In this document: piece after piece, positions 1-8,872 of the stretch | Position numbering within the stretch: position 1 is the stretch's first letter | How the letters are laid out: each line of letters starts with the position of its first letter | Assembly (NCBI GenBank): GCA_920105805.1 | Contig: CAKKTI010000224.1 | Span: forward strand, 1-28,199 | Reading direction: 5' to 3' | Length of the DNA stretch: 28,199 nt | Origin: Condylostoma magnum | Lineage: Eukaryota > Ciliophora > Heterotrichea > Heterotrichida > Condylostomatidae | Program-made: the position numbers and the translations under genes | The notes under the pieces: model-generated | Told to the model about the DNA's origin: nothing | What the model saw: only the letters and a program-made list of their open reading frames with translations | The model's database searches: none

Positions 1-147
1 TTCGAAGTTTTTAGATTATATAGATAAACTAACAAATGTATCACTGGGCATTACAGAGAAAAATGAAGGACAGCATGGGATGACTTTGAGGAATAGGAAA
101 TCTAGGCATTCGTCTTTATTTATAGGGTCAAATACTTTTTTCAATAA
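1..147 (+). CDS. C-terminal end of an unknown gene (5' partial)
   Basis: I do not recognise this product. Read from base 1 with TAA/TAG as Gln and TGA as Trp, it gives about 48 residues, rich in charged and aromatic residues (it contains GHYREKWRTAWDDFEEQE), ending at TAA 145-147. The start lies outside the window. The end was chosen because the convergent neighbour, the DHHC enzyme, stops at 173. That leaves 25 bp, the same spacing as between the stops of two well-supported convergent pairs further right. No domain can be named, and with every frame open in this code the reading frame itself is only likely. Confidence 0.35.
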
Positions 148-172
148 TTCATACTATTATTAATTGTAAATA

Positions 173-973
173 CTAAACTTCTAAACTGTAATCTTTCTCT
201 CCACTTTTAGGCCAGTCGGCCCCATTAAAGGGAAGATCTTGTGTATTTGGTAAAAGAGCAAGGATTAGGCTTTTAGTTCCAAAAACAACTTCTAGGTTCA
301 GTCTTCAACTTCCCCGGTTAAACTAAGTACTGTTTCTTGAATCAAATAGCTCTATAGTTGTTGTTCCTTTGATAACTAAGTACCAATGCCACGCACTGAA
401 AAATATCATAATTATACCAAATATTATTGATAGTGAAGTGCAGACTTTTAACAGTAAGCTTTGCCTATCTTCTAAAATAATAGGAAGTACAATAAAAGTG
501 TAATAAATACAAGCAGTTGTAAGATAAGTTACAAATAATACAAAGTATCTATGATTTTGATGTCCTATACAGCCGTTGATTCATGGGCAATGATGGTCCA
601 TTTTAAGAACACATCTATCACAAATAGAGCAATGATGACATCTTGGTGGCTTTTATCCTCCGCATTTCTTACATACCTCATGGCCTATTATATCCGGTAC
701 ATAGCCAGGGCCCTTTATTATCGACATAAAATAGTTAAACAAAGTACTGAATAGTATTTATAGGCCTATTATTGTATAAATTACTAGAAATAAAACAGAT
801 CATCTTTAGTAGTATAAGAAGGGTAAAATTATCACAAAATAAGAATATGTGAACATAATTAATAGAACTGTTAGGAATATAATCAACAATGGTCCTAAAA
901 TTACCATTAGAATCTTTGAAAGCTTCTACCCTTTTATTCTTATCATCCCTGCTAGCATCAGAGCAACTGTCAT
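173..973 (-). CDS. DHHC-type protein S-palmitoyltransferase
   Basis: This is a 266-residue membrane enzyme that moves palmitate from palmitoyl-CoA to cysteines of target proteins. Two hydrophobic segments (about 22-50 and 58-83) precede the cysteine-rich zinc domain (about 101-145), which has CxxC, HHC, CxxC and the catalytic DHHC at 126-129. Two further hydrophobic segments follow, then the family's TTxE motif (GTTTIELFD). This is the usual four-helix layout. The tryptophan after DHHCP is encoded by TGA (583-581), and other Gln positions by TAA/TAG. The ATG at 973 opens a short basic leader before the first helix. TAG at 175-173 is the chosen stop, since it leaves 25 bp to the convergent plus-strand gene. 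Target proteins and the Golgi, ER or plasma-membrane site cannot be told from sequence. Confidence 0.93.
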
Positions 974-1016
974 TTTAATAATTACTAATTTGTGTTGTTT
1001 TGGATCCAGCAATTGT

Positions 1017-1502
1017 TTATGACCGTATTCAGTCTTATTTTTAGTAATTTTCAACTAATGATTAACTGTTTATCTTCATTCTAGTAGTGTACAGGTGCTA
1101 TATTAATTTGATGATGCTATTGTATTAATCTATGACAACAGTCTTTCTATTTTTTCCATTTAGAGATTGAAGTTTATTTCAAATCATGCCTGAAATAGTT
1201 ATTAAAAAATTTAAAAGCTTTTAAGTTAATTTCTCTTATTTCATGCTTATAATAGTGCTTGAAACTGTACCTATTTCTATAGGAGAAATTTACTTAGAAC
1301 AAGTAGATAGTTTCTTTTGATATAATCTCTAAAATTTCTATTATTTTTGGGGAATTTTAATACCTTTTATAGGAAAATTTTCAATAAAATTAATAATTTC
1401 TGATATTTGTTGTTTTAATTGGCTTCTTTTAGTAGATAATTCGAAGCACAACTGCTAGGAGCTTTTCATCTATTGCTTAGAAGCTAATATATTACTAGCC
1501 AT
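1017..1502 (-). CDS. Hypothetical Q/K-rich protein, possible coiled coil
   Basis: No family is recognised. The minus strand has ATG at 1502 (an in-frame ATG also lies at 1514) followed by 161 hydrophilic residues up to TAA 1019-1017. The first half is rich in Lys, Gln and Ser with heptad-like stretches (KRSQLKQQISEIINF). The second half has mixed hydrophobic residues. It lies in the 605-bp space between the divergent DHHC and Mpv17 genes, 43 bp upstream of the DHHC start and in the same orientation, a spacing seen elsewhere in this window. The alternative is non-coding AT-rich spacer, and the other frames of this segment look more hydrophobic and less protein-like. Confidence 0.42.
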
Positions 1503-1578
1503 GGCAGATTACATGCCATCACCTTTTCCCTTAGAACTTCTTTAAATATGAAGGTATTTTTAAATAACATAGTTAAAA

Positions 1579-2121
1579 ATGGGATTATTTTAGACCTACA
1601 ACAGCCTATTAATAAAACATCCTTTACTTACAAAGTCAGCAACCCAAATGATCCTATTTGGACTAGGAGATATAACTAGTTAATATTTATCATCAAGAAA
1701 ACAATAGAAAGAGTTTTCCAAGGTTTATAATCCCATTAGAACCCTTAAACTTAGCTTTTTCGGACTTATCACTACCCCAATTCTCCACGGCTGGTATACT
1801 TATGGAATTCCTTCAATAATAAAAAGGTAAGATTTTACAGGAAACATCATGAAAGTAGGTGTGGACTAATCATTATTTGCACCGTTTTTTAACTCACTTT
1901 TCCTATGTGGAGTTACAGTTTTGGACAATGGAACCTTTGAGGAAGGAAAACAGAAGGTTAGAGATAAGTTATGGCCTGCGCTGAAAGTAAACTGGTGTAT
2001 TTGGCCCCTTGCCTAATTCATCAACTTTACTTTTCTTCCTAATCGATACCATGTTATTTGGATTAATTTCGTGGCCTTTTTTTGGAATACTTATATGGCG
2101 TACGTTCAACAAGGAAATTAG
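1579..2121 (+). CDS. Mpv17/PMP22 family organelle membrane protein
   Basis: This 180-residue protein belongs to the Mpv17/PXMP2/Sym1 family of four-helix proteins in the mitochondrial inner or peroxisomal membrane, thought to form small-solute channels. Family landmarks appear in order: the N-terminal YxxxLxxHPLLT, GDITSQ, the RTLKLSFFG...HGWY block, VDQSLFAPF, and the C-terminal signature WCIWPLAQFINFTFLPNRYH followed by W..YMAYVQ. The Gln of GDITSQ and VDQ are TAA, and the Gln of PLAQF is TAA; all three are conserved in the family. Length is normal. ATG 1579 is the first that gives the family N-terminus. The stop is taken as TAG 2119-2121, followed shortly in frame by TAA 2128-2130. Confidence 0.92.
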
Positions 2122-2215
2122 TTAGTATAAAGGATTTTAGTTATTTAAAATTGGTGTATGAAAATAAAAGGCTATGCTAGCAATGTACATAAAGACTTGA
2201 TTTAGTATTGTGAAC

Positions 2216-2677
2216 TTAATACATTATAAAATTAGGTTTTTTCCTGTGCTTATCATAATGCTTCCAACTCCAATACATAACTTTAGTTCCACAATAAGAC
2301 CAAGGAGAGCACTTTTCTCTAGGCTTTTCATATGTGTCATTAGGAATTTGATTATTTTAGTAATATATTGACTTGACAATATCAGAATTAAAAAATTAGG
2401 CTTGTTTTGATTTTGATATATCATTTTATACATAATCTTCTTACGATTAGCTGCTATAAGCACACGAGCTGCTTCTTTAAGGAATTTTTTTAATCTCCAT
2501 ATACACTTATGCTTTTTTCCTTCTAGATTCAGCGGATCTCGCCAATACATCTCTATCTTTCTTAACCTTTCTTTACTTCACCTTCCAATACCTGCTTCCT
2601 CGATCTTTATGGCCCTACCCCAACTCATAGCTTTATTACTACTAAGGAACATGACTAAGATTTCTCTAATAATTCAT
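2216..2677 (-). CDS. Hypothetical basic, Q-rich small protein
   Basis: The product is unrecognised. From ATG 2677 the minus strand reads 153 very hydrophilic residues: a short Gln run near residue 11, a strongly basic stretch (KVKQRKVKKDRDVLARSAESRRKK), a Ser/Gln-rich middle, then a Cys/Trp/Tyr-rich end (EKCSPWSYCGTKVMYWSWKHYDKHRKK). The end is taken at TAA 2218-2216; a TAG at 2179-2177 is also in frame and would bring the end nearer the convergent Mpv17 stop. A competing frame from about 2550 (MYWRDPLNLEGKKHKC...) also reads like protein but turns hydrophobic and has no better start. The basic stretch could bind nucleic acid or be a targeting signal; both are guesses. Confidence 0.45.
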
Positions 2678-2811
2678 AAAAGAGCAGTTAGGATTTCCAA
2701 AATTAGCGAAAAATTGACTTCTTTGATTCAATCCTTATAAGCACCTATTGACTCCATTCTACCATGGCAAATTGCTATTCATAAGATAATCAGTTAATAT
2801 TATAACAAGAA

Positions 2812-3180
2812 ATGGAATTTAGAGAATCAGGACCCAGTGTGAAGTAAAACATCGAGGAACTAGAAGACATGATACGAAACTTGCATCAAGACCTCCGCTC
2901 CTATAAAAACCTAGTAGAAAATTTCAGAGCGGAGACTGCCTCAATGGAAAACAGAGTAACCTTGGGTATAGAAGATACCCCAAAAAGCGTTTCTCCATAG
3001 ATAGAAGAGCAGTTCATTGACTTACAATAAGAAATAAAAAAGTAAAAAGACCAAAACGAGCATATTTAGAAGCAAATAACAGCTCTTAAAAAGGAGAGCA
3101 GTGTGATGCAACAAAACATAATCGGTAGCAATACACGATGCCAGATTCTCGACGAGCACATTGGTGTTTCCTCCAGCTAG
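2812..3180 (+). CDS. Small coiled-coil protein
   Basis: No family is recognised. The 122-residue product is acidic and mostly helical, with heptad repeats over about 12-55 (IEELEDMIRNLHQDLRSYKN) and 75-108 (EEQFIDLQQEIKKQKDQ), split by a Pro/Ser linker. That is the look of a dimeric structural or adaptor coiled coil. The start ATG 2812 is preceded by agttaatattataa (2792-2805). The stop is the tandem TAG TAA at 3178-3183, leaving 21 bp to the stop of the convergent gamma-CA gene counted from TAG 3180. It shares a 134-bp divergent upstream region with the minus-strand gene ending at 2677. Confidence 0.7.
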
Positions 3181-3201
3181 TAATTACCATAACATTTACC
3201 T

Positions 3202-3852
3202 AAACTACTCCTCATACATATAAGCATGCCCGATTTCCCCAAACTGCTCATTATGCAGCATTGCAGAATTATACTCATGCTCGATTTCCTCCTTTACGGC
3301 CATTTCGTCATTTTCATACAAGTTTTTAACAAATTTAACTGGGTTTCCTCCCCAGATCTGCTTAGCTGGGATCAGTCTTCCAGGGGGGACTACTGATCCT
3401 GGTAAAATCACGCATCCTGACTCTAATCTAGCCCCGTCACATATAACACTCCCTGCACCAATATGCACGTAGTCTAGCACAGTACATGAGTACAGAGTGG
3501 ATCTTGGGCCTATATAGGAGTTATTCCCTACAAAAGCCTCGGCCTTTATTCCTGTCGGCAAGGACGAAGCAGTTAAAATTACTACATTTTCACCTATAAC
3601 TGACCCAGATTTAATAAAGATCTTGTTTATATCACCTCTTAGTACCGCGTTGTACCAGATTGTAACATTAGCTTCTAGTTCAACCTCTCCAACTACTGTA
3701 GCTGACGGAGCAATAAAGCCATTTTGGTACTCTGGCCATAGATCGTACAGAGGCATCAAGTTGCGGTGCCTTGTTAGCTTCTCGTAGTATGGAGTGTTTA
3801 GCTTTACTGGCTGACTGCGGAGGGGAAGTTTGAAAAGAGCACGTCGTAGCAT
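3202..3852 (-). CDS. Mitochondrial gamma-carbonic-anhydrase-like protein (left-handed beta helix)
   Basis: The 216-codon gene encodes 215-216 residues of the gamma-class carbonic anhydrase family. In plants, algae and many protists these proteins form a matrix-side module of respiratory complex I. The first 35 residues are basic and free of acidic residues (MLRRALFKLPLRS...), as in a mitochondrial presequence. Hexapeptide repeats follow: FIAPSATVVGEVELEANVTI, WYNAVLRGDINKI, and the family ending IWGGNPVKFVKNL. The three zinc-binding histidines of active enzymes seem absent: the usual VIH is ILT, IGH is IGP, and the AxxH region reads STLYS. It is thus probably a structural, non-catalytic member. 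It contains no internal TAA/TAG/TGA. The start lies 22 bp from the divergent CK2 start, and the stop is TAG 3204-3202. Confidence 0.92.
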
Positions 3853-3874
3853 ATTTTGTATAAGTAATTGGAAA
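3853..3874. promoter_or_regulatory. 22-bp gap between two divergent start codons
   Basis: Only 22 bp separate the ATG of the gamma-CA-like gene (minus) from the ATG of CK2 alpha (plus). Any core promoter must either be shared inside these bases, which include tataagtaat at about 3859-3868, or lie within the opposite coding region. Both genes are secure family matches and both N-termini look complete, so the small gap is not an artefact of a doubtful start. Transcription starts cannot be placed from sequence alone. Confidence 0.4.
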
Positions 3875-5020
3875 ATGGAGCAGGTGTACTGTTTGCCTAA
3901 GTACTATGGTAATTATAACAGAGAGGCTCCTAGAGAAACTAATAATTATGATTAATTAGCGATTAATTGGAATTCTGTGGATGATTACGCCGTTTTCAGG
4001 AAAATTGGTAGAGGGAAGTATTCTGATGTTTTTGAAGCTATTAATAATAAAACGTCGACTATTTGTGTTATTAAAATGCTAAAGCCGGTTAAGAAAAAGA
4101 AAATATTCAGAGAGGTTAAAATACTGCAAAATCTTTAAGGCGGGCCTAATATTATAGAATTGATTGACTTGATAAGAGATGATTAGACCAAAACTCCTTG
4201 TTTAGTATTTGAGCATATTAATAACTAAGACTATAAAACACTTTACCCTAATTTCTCTGATTTTGATATCAGGTTTTATGTATATTAGATACTACAAGCC
4301 CTGGATTACTCACATCAACATGGTATTATTCACAGAGACATAAAACCTTAGAATATAGTTATTGATCATTAACGAAGAGTACTAAAAGTAATTGACTGAG
4401 GACTTGGTGAGTTCTATTATCCGGGAAGACCTTTGAATGTAAGAGTAGCCAGCAGGTATTATAAAGGTCCGGAGTTATTAGTAGATGATTAGCATTATTA
4501 CTATGCTTTAGATATTTGAAGTTTAGGAGCAATGCTAGCCTCAATGGTAATACATAATCAGATTTTCAAAAGAGACCCATTTTTCTTAGGATAGGACAAC
4601 AATGATTAACTGGTAAAAATAGCCAGAATACTAGGAACAGATGAGCTGTTTTCATACTTATCAAAATACAACCTTACACTTGGTAGTCATTTTGATGGAC
4701 TAATTGGTAGATTTTCTAAAGTACCATGAACAAGATTTTAAAACTAAAATAATTAAAATCTAGCAAACAGTGAAGCAATTGAGTTTTTGTCTAAGTGTCT
4801 TAGGTATGACCATGCTGAAAGAATAACACCCCTAGAAGCAATGCAAGACCCTTACATGTTACCAGTAGTGTAAATGTACGAGCAGGTGTCAGCCGGGAAT
4901 ATAACATATGCGCCAGATACACCAGAGTACATAACTGCACAGATTTTGCTAAACAGGAGAAATAGTTAGAAAAATTACTTAAATTACATACTATCGTTAA
5001 AGGTCCAGTTAGAAAAGTGA
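3875..5020 (+). CDS. CSNK2A: Casein kinase 2 catalytic subunit alpha
   Basis: This is a Ser/Thr kinase of the CMGC group, the catalytic subunit of CK2, with about 381 residues. Visible landmarks are [11 protein letters not shown] (glycine loop), [12 protein letters not shown] (catalytic Lys then the basic cluster typical of CK2), [26 protein letters not shown] (catalytic Asp), IDWGLGEFY (the DWG that replaces DFG in CK2), [26 protein letters not shown], and the C-lobe end [14 protein letters not shown]. The tryptophans of DWG (4397-4399), DIWSLG (4517-4519) and PWTRF (4727-4729) are all TGA, and many Gln are TAA/TAG. The end is uncertain: TGA 5018-5020 is chosen, but TAG 4967 and TAA 5090 are in frame. 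It converges on the AGC kinase. Confidence 0.96.
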
Positions 5021-5070
5021 TTGCGAGAGGAGGACTGTAGATCCCCTAGAATAGTTTGTATATCAATTCT

Positions 5071-6693
5071 TTATCTTGGAATTACAGGTTAAACAGGAGC
5101 CGGTAGTTTTAGTTTTCTTTACATCACCTAATTCCAGTTAACAGTTCTGAAGAAATCGGCCTCTTTTACCTCCTCTGCATCACGTCTAAATCCTAATCTA
5201 TGTGCAGGGTTTCTCTATAACAAAGATACTATGAGCTTTTTGGCCTCAATACTAAGTTGTCTTGGCATTTACAGTTTAGCATGCTGTATATTTCAATACA
5301 GCTATTCTCTTTTTCTAGAGAAGTAAGGAGGAGCCCCTACTAGCATTTCGTACATTAAAACTCCAAAAAGATACCAGTCAACTGCTTTACCGTGGCCTTT
5401 TCTCATAAGAACCTCCGGGGCTAAATATGCAGGAGATCCGCAAAAGGATTAGGTGTTTTCTTACACTCCTTCTTTAGATAATCCGAAATCTGTTAGCATT
5501 GCGTGTCCTTGACTGTCTATAAGCACATTTTCAGGCTTTAAATCTCTGAAAATTATATTACGGTTATGAAGTGTTTCTAGAGCACATAGAATTTCAGATA
5601 AATAGGCCCTTACTCGATTCTCACTGAATTTATGATGTTTGGATTATAAGTAGGATAAATCACCTCCTGGGCAGTAGTCTAAAATTAGGCAAAGCTTTTC
5701 ATTAGTTTAAAAGGCGTGGTGAAGACCTACTATAAAAGGATGTCGTATATAACTGAGTATATTTCTCTCAGTCATTGTATATCTTAGTAGATTGTTATGT
5801 CTCATGCGCTCCTTTCTTAATACTTTCATTGCAAAAAGCTATTAGGAGTCAATTTTTTGTACTAGAAAAACTTCACCAAAGGAGCCTCTTCCTAATTGTT
5901 TGATAATTTCAAAGTCTTAAGGCCCAACTCCTTATACTTATACTGTCATTGGTTACTCCATACTAGGGATTTATGGTATTGTTGGTGCTTATAGGCAGAT
6001 TTCCTCACATAGCATTGAAGCAAGTGCTGGAGAAATTGCAAGGTCAATAGGTTTTTTATTATATCTATTCTCAATGTTTCTATTTGCGTTAAAATCTATT
6101 AGTAATTGCACGATCTGCTGGTGGCTGTTTTCTACAGCATAGTGCAAAGGAGTATTTTAATCCAAATCCTATACATCTACATCTGCCCTGTAGTTTAATA
6201 AACAATTCACTATTCCATAATAACCTCTAATACAACTAATATGCAATGCTGTTTTACCTACATTATTCTTTACATTAGCATCACATTTATGTACTATTAA
6301 AAAGTTGCATAGATCGACATTTCCTTAACTAGCAGCAACATGTAGTATGTTATTTCCATTAAGAGTTTCTTTGTCTAGATTGCATCCTTAGTTTATGTAA
6401 TTTTCTATAGCTTAAAAGTCATTGTTCTGTGTAGCTTCCCATAGATTAGATACTTCTTCGGATGGAGCTAATTTTATACCAGAGACTGGAATTTTTTAAG
6501 CCAGTGTTGATTCATGACCTTCTGAGACTGAGCCAAAGTCAGACATACTTTGAATTTCACTTCCTGCTGCTGATGGAGGATTCGTTGTATCTAAAGATTC
6601 ATCCTCCTTTCATTGTTTGTCCTCTTTGCTAGAATTTGAAGAGCTTTACTTTTATATTCAATTTTTGATTTAAATGAAAAATGTATTTTCCAT
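5071..6693 (-). CDS. Ankyrin-repeat AGC-family protein kinase
   Basis: The product has 540 residues. Residues 1-80 are a Ser/Gln-rich linker. About 84-220 hold three to four ankyrin repeats (for example [17 protein letters not shown] and [18 protein letters not shown]). From 260 to the end runs an AGC kinase: [14 protein letters not shown] with the catalytic Lys, FRDLKPEN (Asp 384), DFG, the activation loop [14 protein letters not shown], and the C-terminal extension [10 protein letters not shown]...VNWNQVMQRKLKLP. This resembles PKA, PKG and S6 kinases, but with ankyrin repeats in place of a cyclic-nucleotide domain. The stop TAA 5073-5071 falls just after the kinase tail; an earlier TAA at 5091 would cut it slightly. 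The canonical hydrophobic motif is not evident. The ankyrin part probably anchors or regulates the kinase. Confidence 0.93.
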
Positions 6694-6755
6694 GTTTAAA
6701 TAATTATTATATGTAAGCAATTTATCGAAGCTTCTGCTATTAATATTGGCTTTAG

Positions 6756-7070
6756 TTAATGTAAAAATGATTGAGGTAATTTATAAATTAGGTGAAGGAA
6801 ATTATAAAGCTTTATGATAATTCCTGTTTAAACTGTAGATATCCCAGATGGTATATTCATAGAAATTTGTTGATAATAATATCTGAGAGAAAGATTCTGA
6901 TAATTTAATGATTTTACATTTTATCCATTTTAGTGGCACACAAATGAGTTTATTATATCATAGATGTACTTTTAGGCTTAAACTTTAATTGTAGTCATTG
7001 TAATTTAAGCTTCCTGTATGTAGATACTAAACTTTTTAATTTAGCTGAATACATCACCATATCTTTCCAT
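6756..7070 (-). CDS. Possible small hypothetical gene
   Basis: This is weak. From ATG 7070 the minus strand gives about 104 residues starting MERYGDVFSQIKKFSIYIQE, ending at TAA 6758-6756, 62 bp upstream of the AGC kinase start and in the same orientation. The same frame keeps a protein-like composition further upstream to about 7260 but has no ATG there, so either the start is wrong or the resemblance is chance. The plus strand of this segment can also be read as plausible protein. No domain is recognised. The segment otherwise serves as the 585-bp divergent spacer between the AGC kinase and the Myb gene. Confidence 0.24.
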
Positions 7071-7278
7071 ATATACACCTAGGAAAAGGCCCCAATAGCT
7101 TTCAATTTGATTTAACGTTTCGTTCTATTCAAGTAAAATTACAAAATTTATTTAGTATTAAAGGGATTAAGCACAGAATATCGAAATATAAGAACATAAG
7201 AATTTAAATAATAGCTTAAATTGCTAAATTAATTAATTTTTTCAAGGATAGGCTGTTAAATATGGATATAGTTTAATA

Positions 7279-8169
7279 ATGTCGTATTTCCAAGCAATTA
7301 ATTTGAATTATCAAGCAAATCAATACTACTATCCAATTTACAGTCCTATCGGGTAGTTGCCTCCGATCAATTATTCTATTGCACATCCCTAAGTTGTACC
7401 CCAAAATTTACCCCTAATTGAGGGTAATTCTGATCCGAACAAAGAACGCTCTAATTTACCTTCCAACTAAAGCAGTAGGCCAACGTAGGCCAAAAAGGGC
7501 AGAAAATACAATGTAACCTGGAAAAGAAATCAAATCAAGAACCTGTTTGAGATTACATAAAAATACTGTAATCAAAATGACACCAAAATTCATCTACTCC
7601 AAGAAAAAGATTTTATAAAAATTTCAGAGAAGCTAAGCTAAACTCCAGCATAATGCCAGCTTAAAATACAAGAAATTATCTAATCCGGATCATTAAGACC
7701 CGGCTAATGGTCCTAAGATGAGGACTAAATTCTCATAGGTCTTATCCAACGAAATTACAAAAAATGGGGCCAAATTGCTAATACAATTAACTGTGAATTT
7801 TACAACAATTTGAAAATCAGGAACGGTAAGCAGTGTAAGGAAAGATGGACTAATCATCTTAATCCTAATATAAACCGAGAGCCATGAACCTTAAGTGAAG
7901 AATTAACTTTGTTAAAGTAACACCGAAAAGTAGGTAACAAGTGGTCGGCCATTGCTCTTAGATTAAATAATCGTACTGAGTCTAATATCAAAAATAAGAT
8001 CAAAAGCCTAATTAATAAAGGATATATGCAACTTTATACTATCAATAATCAGGGTGGAATACTTGACTAGTTGATAATAAATAAAAAGGAAGAGATTGAA
8101 AGGAAAGAAGTATTAGAAAGAGAAACTAGCATTTGAGAGAATTATTGATTAGTTAAAAGTTTTCTGTAA
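7279..8169 (+). CDS. Myb-repeat DNA-binding protein
   Basis: The product has about 296 residues. After a Tyr/Pro/Gln-rich leader of about 80 residues come three Myb/SANT-like segments: a divergent first one (about 85-150), a good second (RPGQWSQDEDQILIGLIQRN, then KKWGQIAN and CKERWTNHLNP), and a third (REPWTLSEELTLLKQHRKVG, then NKWSAIALRLNNRTESNIKNK). The regularly spaced Trp and the N-R-T-x-x-x-I-K-N-x recognition helix are those of Myb transcription factors or Myb-like SNAPc subunits. The first Trp of the third repeat is TGA (7885-7887). The C-terminus is a short Glu/Lys helix. The 3' end is unsure: TGA 8146, TAA 8167 and TAA 8221 are all in frame. ATG 7279 is out of frame with a nearer upstream ATG at 7262. 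Confidence 0.88.
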
Positions 8170-8872
8170 ATTTGCTTGTTTTCCTTGAGTCAGCTTAGTA
8201 TGCTTAATGAACTGTGGTATTAAATTATAATAGGTTTGTAATAAAAATGTATAAAGAACAGTTATTAAAGGACATATTCTTTGTCTTAATATAGATAGGC
8301 AACATAAGCAATCTAATTGAAGATTTTAGTCATAATTGATATAACTTTCCTATAAGGATTTCATGTAAGAAAATCGAATATTATTCCGTATAATTCAGTA
8401 CTCAAATACAGCTGAAATTATATTTGAAGCTATCTTTCAATAAGTAACTATTGTTTAAACTTTGAATTTCCAAAGAGTTAATAATTTACGTTTATCAAAT
8501 GCTCAAAAAAGTCATTTACAATTTTATCTTTAAAGTAGGAGAATTACAGTAATCAACTAGAAAGAACATTTAATAGTATTTTTCAATGAACTATTGAAGT
8601 TTTAAGTAAAAAAATTGCAATAATCTAGTAATTTTGATTTTTGATTAATATAATTCATAATAGCATAACATGCCAAAATAAATGCATCGAAAACAATAAA
8701 CCTTCATTATACAATCTTTATAGTAAGTTTAAAAATCACAATAAGCTAAGGGCTAAATGATAAAGAACTATAAACATGTTCAAATTTATCAAACACATCT
8801 CCCCAAATTATATCAATACAATCAAAATTCCGTATAATCTTTCTCAAGTTTCCCTATTTCTAATATTATTAA
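8170..8872. other. AT-rich stretch between Myb and TSNAXIP1-like genes, coding status unclear
   Basis: This is about 700 bp of very AT-rich sequence (two sampled 60-bp lines are near 20-25 percent GC). Two mutually antisense readings look mildly protein-like: the Myb frame continued on plus, and a minus reading from ATG 8886 (MLLYIQQYQKQGNLRKII...) whose start would overlap the TSNAXIP1-like start by 14 bp. Both are rich in Ile, Leu, Phe and Trp, as expected of AT-rich spacer when no codon stops translation. I recognise no domain on either strand and no RNA gene. It may be a true spacer with the promoter of the gene at 8873. Confidence 0.4.

Noticed and set aside
3875-5020. CK2 region as a pseudogene full of stop codons
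   Set aside because: The stops fall exactly on conserved Trp and Gln positions, the frame never shifts, and all catalytic motifs are intact. Many other genes in the window behave the same way.
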